Assembly: GCF_004664715.2 (NCBI RefSeq)
Contig: NC_051063.1
Coordinates: 145,169,319 to 145,233,318 of the forward strand
DNA length: 64,000 nt
From: Peromyscus leucopus
Taxonomy: Eukaryota > Chordata > Mammalia > Rodentia > Cricetidae
Direction: 5' to 3'
Shown here: piece after piece, positions 23,785 to 36,262 of the stretch
Layout: each line of letters opens with the position of its first letter
Numbering within the stretch: the stretch's first letter is position 1
Notes under the pieces: generated by a model
What the model saw: only the letters and a program-made list of their open reading frames with translations
The model's database searches: none
What the model was told of the DNA's origin: nothing
Position numbers and translations under genes: made by a program

Positions 23785-23790
23785 TAAGGA

Positions 23791-24940
23791 AAAAAGACTT
23801 TAGGGTCTCAATGACAGAAGCCTCCACTCAACCAGAAAATGGGGGTCTAGGCTAGAGAAAGGTCGATAGTTCTTACCTCAGGCCACACGGGCACAATCAA
23901 GAGAGCACTTGCGAAGGCCAGTAGGGAAAGGATTTCTGAACTTAAATAAGGGTCAGAGCAGCCACCTTAGGTGTCTTCTCACTCACCAAAACTCATGCCA
24001 TCACAGCCTTATCCACATCAGCTGTAATCTCCTGCAGCAGGCAACCTTGAATCAAAAATGGCACCTCAACGATGCACTTGGAATCTCCCCTCCCAGGTTC
24101 ACTTCCTACACATAAATGTGGGAAAGTTGTCTCGCTAAGTGATGAAGCGCTTGCCTAGCACCTCTAGCAAACACATGTGTGCATGCGTACGCATACAGTC
24201 AGGCAATCGCTCTTGTAATTGTAGTTCACAGGTTGGGGTTTCATGGGTGACATTATGGAATAATCTACACAGATAAATGCCACAGCTTATCTTCTGTAGT
24301 TTGTTCCAGTCTGGTAATTATAATGATTATTCATTTCCTATCATCTTAAAAGATAAAATTCCCCCCCACAAAGGGTAAATCTGCTTAATTCTTTCTATTC
24401 TCTCAAAATATTAATCACCAATACAGTGAACTGTGGATTGGCCTAAACGGTTCTAATGTGTTTTCTAACTTGCTAATTAAATTTTCTCTCACTACTATCA
24501 CAGTAAAAATCCCAAGGAATCTTGGTCTTCTGGGCATACTATGAGGGAGAAGAGCTGCACTGAATCCCCATCTACCTCCCCACTTAATAAACAATTTATG
24601 TGTATGCTTTTTTAAAAAAAATCTAAAGAGCTCTACAATGTAGACATTGCGAGTCTCCCCACAACATTAAATGAAGACTTCTGACAGGATTCTAACGAGC
24701 TGTTCTCTAATAAACTCCAGCCTGAGGACGTCAGCTTCCTCTACGAGCTCAGAATGCAGCCAGGATCATCAGGAGCGGAGCTGCCCCTCTCTCCTTTATA
24801 TGCTGTCCTCCAAGTCACTCTATCAACAGGCAGAAAATCTCAGCTCGCTTCAAAACGCCCCATCTTTTCATGACTCAAATGACAACCTTTTCCTACTACT
24901 TCATCTCTGCCTTAAGTAGCAGGAGCTGAAAGATACAATC

Positions 24941-25003
<63 letters not shown>

Positions 25004-26042
25004 TATTTTATATTTGTTTCAGCAGATCCTCATCCACAGATCCCTCCTAAGTCCATTCATGCCTGCATACTTAATACAGATTTAATACTTCTCCAGGGCA
25101 ATGATCACAACCAAGAGTTCTTCTTTGATTAGAGGGCAGAGGAGACATAAGCGGAGGGCGGGGTGGTCTGGAATACCTCTTTTCTTACAGACAATTCCAG
25201 AGAGCAATCCCTCCAGAAGAAAAGTTGAACATCTGTATCTGTACCCTCCCTTTCCAGATTCAAATGCTCTCAGACACTGTACTGGCTTTGTATCACGCAA
25301 CTTCCTCAGCAGTTTTTCAGGTAGAGCAGAAACGGCATGTGGACTCTACGTCCATACTTCCTCAGACATAAGCTACATAAAAGCGAACTCAAGTCATGGT
25401 GGAGAAGCCCCTGATCCGATTCCATTCAAAGTCCTGCCTGCAGGATGAGCAGAGAGCCAAGAGTATGGTTGCCAGTTTCCATAACCTCTGCACCCCTGCT
25501 TCCCCATGCCTATATCCTCAACATCTGGAAAGGGGCAGTCGTGAGGGTTCTAAAAATGGAAACAACTAGTTTCCTACCACCAGCCTGCCCTACACTACAG
25601 AAAAAAAAGGCAACACTTGACCTAATCCTCACGGAATTAAAGCTATGGATGTCAGTCAGATATAACCGGTGGCTAAGTCAAACAGGCTTGGGGTGCCCAA
25701 GCAGATGGTGGGGTCCTGGTATGCACATCACCACCCAAACCTCTGCTCTCATGGAAGGATCTGCTTCACATTCCAAACGTCTTTAAAATTAGGAGGACAA
25801 CCTACTCCAGAGTTGAGAAGCGTGTATACAAATGATGGGTAAATAGGAAGGAGCCAGTGTGAACACTCTTAAGGAAAGACCTCAGTTTCACCAGAGGCAA
25901 ATACCTGGCCCAAACAAAACTCTACATACCAACCAAACTTGCCCTCCTCTGAGCTCCTCGCACTCATTCCTCTATTTCTTTTTCAACTAAAGCTGGGATT
26001 GCCTTGCCACACAGCATAAGTTGTCAGTCTCTTATTCTTTGA

Positions 26043-26044
<2 letters not shown>
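23791..26044. other. Intron with CT microsatellite, otherwise unrecognised
   Basis: No gene recognised. A faint ID-like stretch (AAGCGCTTGCCTAGCAC near 24146) is too diverged to call. 24220-24510 is AT-rich, with several GATAA and TAAT motifs. Confidence 0.35.
24944..24998. repeat. (CT)n microsatellite
   Basis: About 27 CT dinucleotides without interruption. Confidence 0.97.

Positions 26045-26081
<37 letters not shown>
26045..26081. repeat. (GT)n microsatellite
   Basis: About 18 GT units, directly at the edge of the composite SINE that follows and probably derived from its tail. Confidence 0.97.
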
Positions 26082-26082
<1 letters not shown>

Positions 26083-26375
26083 CACGTATATGCCGGCGTA
26101 TATACTCTGTGGAGGCCGGAAGACAACCCTGGCTGTTGTGCCTAAGGTACCATCCACCAGGTTTTTTGAGACAGGGTCTCTTGCTGGCCTGAGACTCACC
26201 CAATGGGCTAGACTCCCAGCAAGCCCCAGGACCCGCTTGTCTCTGCTCCTCAGAGCTGGAGTTAATAAGCATGTGCCGCCACATTCTGCTTTCTTACAAG
26301 GGTTCTAGGCCTCACACTGGGGACCTGACACTTCTAAAGATTTACCTAATAAGCTATCATCTCATCTCAACATCA
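26082..26375 (-). repeat. B4/B3-like composite SINE
   Basis: GAGACAGGGTCTCTTGCTGG, GGGCTAGACTCCCAGCAAGC, CCTCAGAGCTGGAGTTAATA and AGCATGTGCCGCCACATTCT, then CTAATAAGCTATCATCTC, is the reverse complement of a diverged composite rodent SINE with 7SL-like and tRNA-like parts. Subfamily uncertain. Confidence 0.7.
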
Positions 26376-26843
26376 TGTGGTTTTATCTTACCACCCAACA
26401 AAATCATAAGTTTGTGTCATCTCATATTGCTTAGCATGGAGCTCACACTAAACAAGGACACCTCAATTAGCCATGGGGGGTGGGGACAGGATGGGACACA
26501 GAGGTGGCAGAATGGAAACTTTAGCCAATTAAACACCCCCCCCCAAAAAAGGCCCCACTTGGACATTCCTCATGATTCAAGCCTCGTCAGCGTTCTCCTC
26601 ACCCACAGGGGTATCAACCTCTTCTCCTCTGTTCCACCAACAACACTGGGCTGCAAGGGTGGCATGCAGGAGCATGGACCTTCAAGGACCTGACACACAT
26701 TCACTCTTAACTGTTATTTCGTTGGCTTGATTTACCCCAGATAACCATGCACTATTTTGGTCATTTGAAAATCTTCTATAAATCCCCCTTTAATGTTTCC
26801 ATACCTACCAGAACCAGCAAGAGAGGGAGACAAGACTACTGTC

Positions 26844-27211
26844 TGGTGGTGGTGGTGTGAATGAGAATGGCCCCACAGGCCGACGCATTTTGAATACTTG
26901 GTCCCCAGTTGGTGGAACTGTTTGGGAAGGATTAGGAGACCTGGCCTTGTTGGAGGAGGTGTGTTGCTGAGGGTGGACTTTTGAGAATTCAAAAGCTCAC
27001 ACCATTCCCAATAGCTCCCCCTGCCGTCCCCGCCTCGTGCTTGTGTATCAGATGTTAGCTCTCCGCCATCACTCCTACCCGCCTGCTGCCAAGCTCCCTC
27101 CCACGATGGTCCGGATGCACCCTCTATCACTGTACGCCTCAATAAACTCTGCTGTCTATAAGCTGCCTTGTCCTGGTGTCTCTTCACGGTAACAGGAAAG
27201 TAACTCAGACA
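26844..27211 (+). mobile_element. Solo LTR, ERVL-MaLR type
   Basis: Same family as 14150-14511: GAATGAGAATGGCCCCACAG, AATACTTGGTCCCCAGTTGG, GGAACTGTTTGGGAAGGATT, CAATAAACTCTGCTGTCTAT and ending GTAACTCAGACA. The start is blurred by GGT triplets, and no clean target duplication is seen. Long minus-strand reading frames here are chance. Confidence 0.85.
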
Positions 27212-28950
27212 CCAGAGTACCCAAGTTAGACAGTTCTCACTCTCCTCCTGCCAGAAGTTCTGAGTGCCCCATCCTGGTCCTATCTCTTTTCTCTCTTCAG
27301 CTACCTCCATCTCATGCTAAGCCTCCTGCTGTCATTAAGAACGAACTGCTGAAGTGCCGGGTATGGTCAGGGCCACACAGAAGGTGGCATTTTACAGAAT
27401 GCCTCCTCCACTGGCAGCTGTGAGGCAGGGGAAGAAAAAACATAAGCAGGGCATCGGTCTGAACCAGCAAGTTGTTCATGAACTGTTTGGGGGGTGAGGT
27501 GAGGGAGGAGTGAACAAGGCCTTGTCAACCTACTGACGACAAAGAACAGAAATGCCCTTCAGTGGCCAAATCACAGCCTCGGTGGATCTATCCCAGCCCA
27601 ACCCAAGAGAGCTCTTGGTAAGGTAGATCTGGGAAAGTCTGTGGAAAAGTGAGTGGACAATGACTGGACAAGAAGAAATAAGGGGAGATCTTGGGGAATA
27701 GCTCAGCAATTACTGTTTGCTCTGGGTGAAACTTGCACGCCAAACCCAGAGGCCTATGAGAAAAGCACACAACAAAATACACTCAACTCACAAACCAACA
27801 CGAGAAGATTTTCATCTTGCTGTTAACGTTCCAACAGTGCTGCAGGCTCAGACGTCCCTCAACGGCAGCACCATGGAAGACATCAATCATCAGCAGTGGA
27901 AGAGAACACTCTTCCCCAGGTTATCAAGGTGCTAGATTCCAGATGAGGGAAAGCTGACATTAGTCTAAAAGAATGACTTCAATGGATTTAAATTCATTCC
28001 ACATAATCAAGTTTCATTGGTGTTTCTCAGAAGTACTTATAAATAATTCACTTTGGTAACAGCCAAGGCCAGATCAAGAAAATGTCACTTCCAAAATGTA
28101 AGACTTAACATAAATCCTGCCTGGATTTCCTGCTCTCAACTCCGCTGACTGCCTTTCCTTCCTTCTGCCTAATCACCCAAGTGTTTTGCTAGCCTTCTAG
28201 CCTGCACCCAGTTCCTGGGATGCTCTTGGGGACTTGTGAGCTGCAGCTGCCTATGCGAGTTCACAGTCCACTTACAGCCAGTGTGGGAGCCGGCTCTTTA
28301 CAGTAGGACGCAATGCAAAGAGACTGACCAGAACGTCTATCGTCAATCTTGGTGGCATTTGCCAAAATCCAGAGCTAGGGATCCCTACCACCCTCCTCAA
28401 CATTAAATCTCCAAGTCAGAAGGAAATTCAGGACACGCTATGCTAGAATAGCGATAAGAAAAAGGAGGGAGGGGAAGTGACGGCTTTGAGTCACTCACAT
28501 GAGCCAAAAGCCAAGGAAAAATGTGATCTGTTTCTGCAATAAACCGTCACCCCTGTGCACACACAACTTTCATGCAAGATTCCCTGATCATGAGGCTGGG
28601 CTGGGCCTTCCTCTTTTTACCACTTGATCATCCAGGCATCCAGGCCACCAGCCTGGCTTCTAAATGGGAAGGAACAGAGGAAGGTCAGTTTTGTATTTAT
28701 TTGAATATATTAGCCAAAACTGAGACTGGAATCATAGGAGGTTGAAGAGACGCAAATGAAGTGCGACTTTAAAACCGGGCTGTGGATATACACCAGGCTC
28801 GCTAATAGAACCTGAAGCAGCCCACAATATAAACCACTCACAAGCCCTTCACCTCTAACTTGTGAGCTGAAGTGGGGTCCGGACACCACCCTGATGACCA
28901 TTTCTCTGTAACTGGCTTAACTCATCTTCTGCAGCCCTTTCCCTATAATC
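27212..28950. other. Intron, no recognised element
   Basis: No gene or confident repeat in this 1.7 kb. Confidence 0.4.
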
Positions 28951-29174
28951 CAGCTGTTCTCAACCTTCCTAACACTGCAACCTTTAATACAGTCTGTGTT
29001 GCGGTGACCCTCCAGCCATACTTTTCTTTGCTACTTCACAACTGTAATTTTGCTCCTGTTTTGAATCATAATGCAAACATTGTACTTTACGAAGGTCTTA
29101 TATAACCCCAGTGAAAGGGTCATTTGACCTCCCCCCCAGAGGGGCTGCAACCCACAGGTTGAGAAACACCACTA
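28951..29174 (-). mobile_element. hAT-Charlie-type MITE (URR1-like), second copy
   Basis: Reverse copy of the same family as 3748-3965: CAGCTGTTCTCAACCTTCCT at one end, then GCTACTTCACAACTGTAATT, GTGAAAGGGTCATTTGACC and CAACCCACAGGTTGAGAAAC, ending CACCACTA. About 224 bp, both ends present, diverged. Confidence 0.87.
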
Positions 29175-29892
29175 GATTCTGAGGCCCTCCAAGAATTGGG
29201 GTAACAACAGAGCCCAACAAGATCAAGTTGTGGTCATCCAAAGAAGCTCTCTAAGAAGCTTCCTGGGGAGACTAAGTCAGCGCACAGTTCTGAAACCTGC
29301 TCAGATCAGGTGCGTGGGTGAGGCTCGGAGGCCCTCCAGCTGGGAGTGAAGTACAAATGAGCCCTGCATCACTATGGGCAGCAGGCCCCGAATGCCACTG
29401 TCACCGTGTAGCCGGCAACAAACCTACAATGAAATCAATCCTGCCAGGCAAACTCCTCTGGCAAGGTTGCAGGTTTCGGCTTTTCATCCACTGTCAGTGT
29501 AAATGGCTTCACCCTGAGCTCTGGCCCGCCCGATTGCCATCTCTGGCATCCAATGACTCTTGGAAAGACTCCCCATCTCCCACCACCACCCCAGGAAACA
29601 AGAAGTGTTTGTTGAGCTACAGAAAAATTCTTCAGGGAAAATGATACATTCTCAGAATTCCATTCATAAACCCGTATGACCATCATGACGGCAACCCTGC
29701 TGTGGCCATGAAGAGGGAGAAGTTGGGAGAAGAGAGCAAGAAACCCAGTGGTCTGAGATGGAGAGAGTGCGGGAAGGACCACCTGGACAGGGTGTGAAAC
29801 AGGGGCAGGCTTCTGCTCCCTGCTTCTCTCCCTGTGAGGGGAAGAAGCGTTTGCTATGTTTCCTGCCACTTTGCTTTAATGGTCTCTAAAAC
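29175..29892. other. Intron, no recognised element
   Basis: No gene or repeat family recognised. Confidence 0.4.
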
Positions 29893-29972
29893 TTCTGGGA
29901 CTCGCTGTTCGGAAGCTTCTGGGATCCTGTTATTTGGGAGTTTCTGGGACTCTGTTATCTGGAAGCTTCTGA
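29893..29972. repeat. ~25-bp degenerate tandem repeat, 3+ copies
   Basis: Units begin TTCTGGGA (29893, 29917 and 29942) and continue as CTCTGTTATCTGGAAGC variants. The units differ at several positions, so the array is not young. Confidence 0.85.
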
Positions 29973-32849
29973 GGGCAACATTGACATATCACAGACTAAT
30001 CCAGTTATCTCAAACTCACTGAGCAATAGGACAGAAAAGATTTTTCTACATCTTAGGTGTGAAATAGCCCAGGAACGTGACAGCACTTACTCTGCAAAGT
30101 GTAAAAGAACATCCAGGGGTCAAGGAATCAGAGGAGACCACCCTATGAAGTCAGAGCTGGGTTTTCCTCGTCCTAGGGATCTGACTAGTCACCACTGGTC
30201 TTCCGATCACAGTACTTTGAGGGAGCGGGGGCAGCGGGAGACGTGATTCAAACACTAGAACTGCCCTGATGTGTTTCTAAGGGAACCGATATCTTCCTGT
30301 CTCTATTCTTCTCTTTTGGGGGTGAGGGTGTGCTCTTTGTATGCTGATCTTTTATGTCACCCCCCCACCCCACCCCCGCTTTACTAAGTGCAACTCCCTG
30401 GTCTCAGCTGCTGATACAACTACTGGAGCGTTATGAGGAGCCCCAGAACACATAACCTGATTCCACAGAGCGGCTGCCAGCGGCAGATGCATCCTATTGC
30501 GGCGGCGGCGGCAACGGAGTCCTCCTTCCCGGTGGTGGCCTGGGAGGCACGGGCAGCTCAGGACCCAGGCTGGCCAGGAGGGCCATCACTGGCTGTCACA
30601 GCTGCGTTCTCAGCCATAGCTTCTGCATACAAGGCACCACCTTAGGCCTGACTGTAGTGATCCCAGGAGTCCTCTCTCTCTACAGTTTTGCTTTCTGAAG
30701 TTTCAACCACTCAGTCACCCACCGTCCAAAACTATGAGCCTAGAAACCAACATCTGATCTGTTCACTGTTCTGAGTAGTGAGACGAAGCCCAGAGCTGTG
30801 CCAATCAGTCCTACCTGGGATACAAATCATCGCTGTGTCCAGTGGATCCACCCTATAGTTGCTATTCTCCCATTTCTCAATTAGTACCCACCCTGGTTAT
30901 CAGATCACAGTGTCTGTGCTCGAGTAAACGTTTTTACTTAACAATGGCCCCAAAGTGCAAGAGCAGTGGGCGGTGTTGGCAATTTTATTACAGTATTGCT
31001 ATTACTGTTGCTAATATCCAACTTTTAAACTGAACTTTATCATACATAGTCTACGGAGGGTTGAACACATACATGGTTTTTACTCATCTGCTGGAGGTCA
31101 CAGAACGTGTAGGGGAAACTACTGTGCACTCTTAGCTACATTATCCAGTGCCTTCATTAAGATTTGTAAAGACAAATTTGAGGGGGCCACATATGGGGTC
31201 AGTGTCTCTAACCAAGGCCGAGTACCAGGCAGCCAAGCCACTAAAGGCTGTCTCCGCTGCCACATCACATGGTTCCATGAAGGAAAACAAAGGGCAGGAA
31301 GAAGAGAGGACTGAGGACGGACTGACCGAGTGCTTGTTTGTGACTAAAGGCAGAGAGAAACAATAAGCAACTTCTGTGCAATAATGAAACAGAACAGAAG
31401 CCCAGCTTCCGGAAGAGGGCCTGGCATTCCTGCACAGCACCTCCCCACCCACCTGATCCCCTGGACCGGAAGGAAGATCTAGGAGGACACAGAGAGCCAG
31501 TGTTTGTTTCCTGCCATGAATGAGAGGAGGAAAATGAAACGAAACAAAACAGCGGAGGAAGCCGGGTGGGGAAGACAGTGGTATGCCTGCATATGCACGG
31601 ACACATAAACACACATGCACAAACACTCACACACAAATGTGCAAATGCAAACACATGTGCGCGCACCAACGTGTGTGTATGCACACAGCTATTATTACCC
31701 GAAGAAAAGCATAAATAGGCAGAGGCTGCAGCCTGGAGCAGATGGCTGCTACCTTCACTATGTGAGAGCCGCAGTTGTCACCAATAAAAATGTGTCTTCT
31801 TGTTATCTTTACTAAAACCTATACCCACTCTCTAACCACCTTAGTGCTCTCAGGAAGAGAGGAAAAAAGTCTCAAAGATAATATTTAATGTCAATGCCAT
31901 ACAAAACAAATCTGTTGGTATTTCTTAAATTCTTCCAAATACCAAGTTTGCAGGCAGAATAAATTCATGGGAGTTTGATAACAAAAGAAGTGGCGTCTAC
32001 ATACACCTATAAGGTCCCCAGAGGTATCCGGACACAGACGTCTGTACATCACTGACTGTTCTTTAAAGATATGGCTTATCTGGGCAGACAAGAAAATTTG
32101 AACAATCCAGATTAAATTAGCAAGAACCACTCCTAAACTATGCCCTGCTATTTATGATAATTGAATGTTTGCAACTCAGGAAAAGTGACAGAGAAAGACC
32201 ACTTAAGATATGGCAGTAAATATACAGTCAGTCCAGCTTAATGCTCAAGATTTTAGATGGTCTCTGAATGCAGCTATTTTTAAAACAGCAGCAGCTGCTA
32301 CCATTGACCAAGAACTCAATAAATGCGGGGCAGTCTGGTGGGTGCTTTCCAGTTACTATCTGGTCATCCCTGTTTCGTGGATAGAGACAAGCCCTGCCGA
32401 GCTACTCCATGTCAAAGGGGAACATTCTACTCTAGGACCGAGCTGAGAGAGCCAACTTACTAACCCTGAGTACCTGACCCATCCCACCCTGTGCTGAAAG
32501 AAAGCACATCTCTAAATGAAGGCTTCCAGCCCCACCACCAGCCAAACTTGACTTCTGAACCATGACACACTGGAGTTGAGCAATGCAATCCAGGATGAGA
32601 TTAGCCACAGGCCCATCTGCTCCATGTTACCCCCACTCCAGTCAAGAATGTCACACTGGCATACATAGGAGAAGAGCCAGAAACACAAATGCAACCAAAG
32701 AAAGGAGCTATTGGGAAGAAATCAGAGCCATTCTACAAGATGGCCAAGAGATATGTAGGGACTCAGGACATTCTCCAAAAATCTGGAGTTGAGAAAAGAC
32801 AATTTGAAGAGAGTCTGAATGCCTTTCAGTCCCTAAGATGACATCCCTA
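29973..32849. other. Intron, no recognised repeat family
   Basis: No gene recognised. Contains a C-rich run with several C blocks (ACCCCCCCACCCCACCCCCG, about 30360-30380), a short GCG tract near 30500 with nearby CpGs, and a degenerate CA/TG stretch at 31590-31690. Confidence 0.4.
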
Positions 32850-32850
32850 G

Positions 32851-32884
<34 letters not shown>

Positions 32885-32893
32885 CCTAACTAA
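32850..32893. repeat. (TAAC)n microsatellite
   Basis: About ten TAAC/AACT units, the last ones imperfect. Confidence 0.95.
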
Positions 32894-35177
32894 GAAACTG
32901 ACTTCTAAGGTGGGTCCAGAAGAGTGACATCTCAACTAGCGGATAATCAGCCCAAAGCAAAACCTCTCTGGAACTAGACAGGCTGCTCTAAGAACTGCAG
33001 TCTGCTGAGTGGTGTCCCTAAGACATGTGGACACAAAGAGCTTTAGCACCTCAGTCCCGGGAGCTAACCATCAGAAGGATAGAATGCGATCTCCACACCC
33101 GGCTATAAAAGGCATATAGCACTGAAGCCTAGGGCATGTGACCCCTTCTAAATAAAGATCACCCCCACAGTGGGAGCAGCTGACCAGAACAGAGGCATTC
33201 CCGGGGCATGGAGATGAGTTCTTCACACAATGTGAGAAGCCAGAGCCCACTTGTTCAACTCTGGGTCTGCCTCTCCACCAGGGTTGGTGGGCCTGTCTCA
33301 AGGTTTACATCATAATCTATTTTAGCAATCTGCAGGAGCTTGGTGGCAGACTCCACCACATTTCCAGACATACTCTGGGTCTTCCCAGGTAGCTGAAGAT
33401 TAAAAGTTAAAATAAAACTCTGCTAAACACATGGCTGGACTCAGAGCACAAAAACTCCAGGGGATTTACAAATGCTTGAACAAGCCTTCCACTTTCTCTC
33501 CAGGGGAACACGTACTAGCCGCCTGCAAAGAAGAAAGGGGGAAGGAAGCAATTCTCTACAGACCGATGCTGCCCTGGTGACCAGTGCTTGATAAACAAGA
33601 ACTTAAGAACCGCAATCAGGGAAGAACAAGACAGCCAGACCCAGAATTGTCTGTTTTACACTGCCAGTCTTCATTGTGAGTCCCTGAACACATCCCTAGA
33701 TGGTAACGTTTTCCTCTGTCAATAAAGGGAGCCACGGGTCATCTTGAAGGCTCCAATACGCAAGGACAATGGTTTCTCATTTTTAGGACAGGAGGAAATG
33801 CAACACTCTGCCAGACCACTGCCTGAGTCCTCGTCTTTTTAACTGAAACAAGGCTGCCCCTCCAGCAAAGCTCGCTTCCCGTGCAGCCAGGCTCACACCT
33901 TTGTGGATTTTCCGGCAAAGGTCGGGCCTCCAAACATGCAATTGGGGTGCTGTGAGCCAAGCACAAGCTGTTGACTCTGGCAGGCTAACAGGCACTTAGG
34001 CCAAGTTTAGCAATAAGGTCTCAGGCTTTACTTTTGTTCTTTATTTGATTTTGTTTTGTTTTTTTAGAGGAGGTGTCCACACATGAAATCAAATACCAGA
34101 AAGCCTCTGTGTCGAAGTATCACCTTATATCAATCCACTGAGAAGCCAGAAAACCACAGGTAGTTGGGAGGATCACCTCTGGCCCTCACAACACAAGGCC
34201 GGCCTTCAGTGAACGGCTGTACAACCTAACAAACACCTTCTGGGGCTAGGATTCGATCTTTTAGACTTCTGCATCTCAGGCCTTGGATCATTCTGGAATG
34301 GTGAGAGAGAGAAGAGCTCCCATCTACAGTAGATCCTCTCTGCCCATTAAGAGCTAGAGATGGTAGTAATGTTCCTCCGTAGCAGTGAAGGTGGCAGGGA
34401 CAGAGGAAACATCAGAACCCTATTTCATCATCTTACCAGTAATCTTCCAGTTTGCAGACTGCTCTCTGCTTGGGAAAAAGCAGGTCTTCCCAAAGCAGGC
34501 GCTGGGTTCACCCCTGGAGTAACAGCCATACATGGAAAGACACGGCCAGAATTCACACAACGCTTCAGAAACCCACCTGCCAGGTGTGGGGAGACAGACC
34601 CACCAGAGGGCTACCAAGTCCTGGGGTCTTCTTGCGGAAAAGGCAAGGCTGGAACTCAGCCAGGCCTGCAGGTGGAAGGCGGCAGACAAGTCAAGACCAA
34701 GATGACTGGAAAAGTGTGTCAGAGATGTTGCATGAAGGAGGGGGGTGGGGGGAACAGCATCACTGCATGGCTCAGTAAAATGGGGGTGGGGGACCACCAA
34801 GGAGCTTCCTAAGGGCTACTACAGAAGTGCAAGTGGACGGCACATCTGCCCCAGCGAGGGGACAGTCACTGGTGCCCAGTAAAGTGGGAGGGCACAGAGC
34901 AGCAGGCTGGAGAAGAGCTATGGCACTCTAAGTGGTGAGCAGGGTGGAGGCTGGCAGAGGGAAGCGGTACTGGGGATGGTTAAGGGCGTGGATGTCCAAA
35001 CAGAAAAGGGAGCTTCTCACAAGAGGCCCTCATTGTAAGCATTTCTGAAATGATCATTAGCTAGGGGAACAACAGTGCCGTCCCCCACGGGTGGAGGAGA
35101 GAAAAAGCATGGAAGCGAGGAGACTTTCCATAGAACAGTCAGCTGCTGGGGTGGTCTTCGGATGAATGGATGCAGTT
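32894..35177. other. Intron, no recognised element
   Basis: No gene or repeat family recognised. Purine-rich GGGGGTGGGGGG-type tracts near 34740 and 34785. Confidence 0.4.
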
Positions 35178-35191
35178 AAAAGCTCAAAAAG

Positions 35192-35302
35192 GAAGCTGGG
35201 TGATGGCATACGCCTTTAATCCTAGCACTTGGGAGGTAGAGACAGACGGATCTCTGAGTGTGAGGCTAGCCTGGTCTACAGAGCCAGTTTCAGGATGGCC
35301 AG
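35192..35302 (+). repeat. B1 SINE, left part (split by an LTR)
   Basis: AAGCTGGGTGATGGCATACG, CCTTTAATCCTAGCACTTGG and GCTAGCCTGGTCTACAGAGC are the left two thirds of a B1. It stops inside the usual CAGGATGGCCAG motif where an LTR starts, and resumes at 35611. The B1 target duplication AAAAGCTCAAAAAG is at 35178-35191 and 35654-35667. Confidence 0.95.
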
Positions 35303-35610
35303 TGTAGTGGTTTGAAAGCAAATGCTGCCCCCCAAAGGGAGTGGCACTATTAGGAGGTGTGGCGTTGTTGGAGGAAGTGTGTCACTGTGGAGGCGGGCTT
35401 TGAGGGCTCCTACGCTCAAGCTACTCCCAGTGTCACAGTCCACTTCCTGTTGTCTTCTGACCAAGATGTAGCCAGCACCATGTCTGCCTGCACACTGCCA
35501 TGGACTAAACCTCTGAAACTCTAAGCCACCACCTCAATTAAATGTTTTCTTTGTAAGAGTTGCCATGGTCATAGTGTCTCTTCACAGCAATAAAAACCCT
35601 AAATAAGATT
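35303..35610 (+). mobile_element. Solo LTR, ERVL-MaLR type, nested in a B1
   Basis: TGTAGTGGTTTGAAAGCAAA, then GTGGCACTATTAGGAGGTGT, CTCAATTAAATGTTTTCTTT and GTCATAGTGTCTCTTCACAG, ending AAATAAGATT (terminal CA lost). The 5-bp GCCAG is duplicated at 35298-35302 and 35611-35615. At ~308 bp it is the same broad family as 14150-14511 but a shorter, younger-looking type. Confidence 0.9.
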
Positions 35611-35653
35611 GCCAGGACCACACAGAGAAACTCAAAAACAAAACAAAAACAAA
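35611..35653 (+). repeat. B1 SINE, right part (split by an LTR)
   Basis: GCCAGGACCACACAGAGAAA followed by CTCAAAAACAAAAC and an A-rich tail completes the B1 that starts at 35192. The tail is followed by the second copy of the B1 target duplication. Confidence 0.93.
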
Positions 35654-35770
35654 AAAAGCTCAAAAAGAGGGCTGGACCTGAGATAGTATTTGCAAGTTAG
35701 ATAAGGACAGGGGGATGCTAAAGGACCAGTAGATACAATGAAGAGGGAGAAGGGGTTGAGAGCCTGGCCA

Positions 35771-36104
35771 CACCTTGGTCTGAATGATGATGTCTTCAAA
35801 ACTCACATGTCAAAATCTAGTATCTGATCACATGGTGTTAAGAGGTGAGGTTTTGTGATTAGGTCATGAGGATGGAGCCCTCAGGGTTAGTGCCCTTGTG
35901 AAAGAGACACCAGAAAGCTGCCTTCCCCTTTCCACTTTGCGAAGGAACAGACGAGGTGAATCCAGAGAGCAGGCCGGCATCAGACAGAGAAACTGTCAGC
36001 ACCTTTCCTTGGACCGCCAGCCTCCAGCACCGTGAGAAACAAATCCCTTGTTTGCAAGCCATCCAGCTTGTGAGATTTTGTCACAGCAGCCCAAACAGAC
36101 CAAG
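35771..36104 (+). mobile_element. Ancient mammalian LTR (MaLR/MLT-like)
   Basis: GGTCTGAATGATGATGTC, TTGTGATTAGGTCATGAGGA, TGGAGCCCTCAGGGTTAGTG, CCCTTGTGAAAGAGACACCA, CAGCCTCCAGCACCGTGAGA and CACAGCAGCCCAAACAGACC follow, in order, an old LTR known from all mammals. The A signal AAACAAAT replaces AATAAA. Strongly diverged; exact name not assigned. Confidence 0.65.
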
Positions 36105-36205
36105 TTCCATCGGAAATCACCAGCTACAAAAGCTTAGATGGAGAAAGGGCCGATAATGTGGCAGCCACAGGGAAAGATGGAGAAGCAGAAGCAGAAGCCC
36201 TTTCA

Positions 36206-36262
36206 AAATGAGGGAGGGAGATAGAGAGAAAGGGAGGGAGGGAGGGAGGGACGGACAGACGG
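36206..36262. repeat. GGGA-rich low-complexity tract
   Basis: Repeated GGGA units with GATAGAGA interruptions and a GGAC(A/G)GAC tail. Purine-rich on the plus strand. Confidence 0.85.

Noticed and set aside
24128..24185. Possible ID SINE (AAGCGCTTGCCTAGCAC)
   Set aside because: Only one ID-like box is visible, with no head or A-tail; too little to call.
26732..27310. 192-codon minus-strand open frame
   Set aside because: It runs antisense through the MaLR-type LTR at 26844-27211, has no recognisable domain and low-complexity His/Gly parts; a chance frame.
30433..30645. GC-rich open frame with an Ala run from a GCG tract
   Set aside because: Considered as a processed pseudogene fragment on either strand, but no protein was recognised, there is no splice context and the composition alone explains it.
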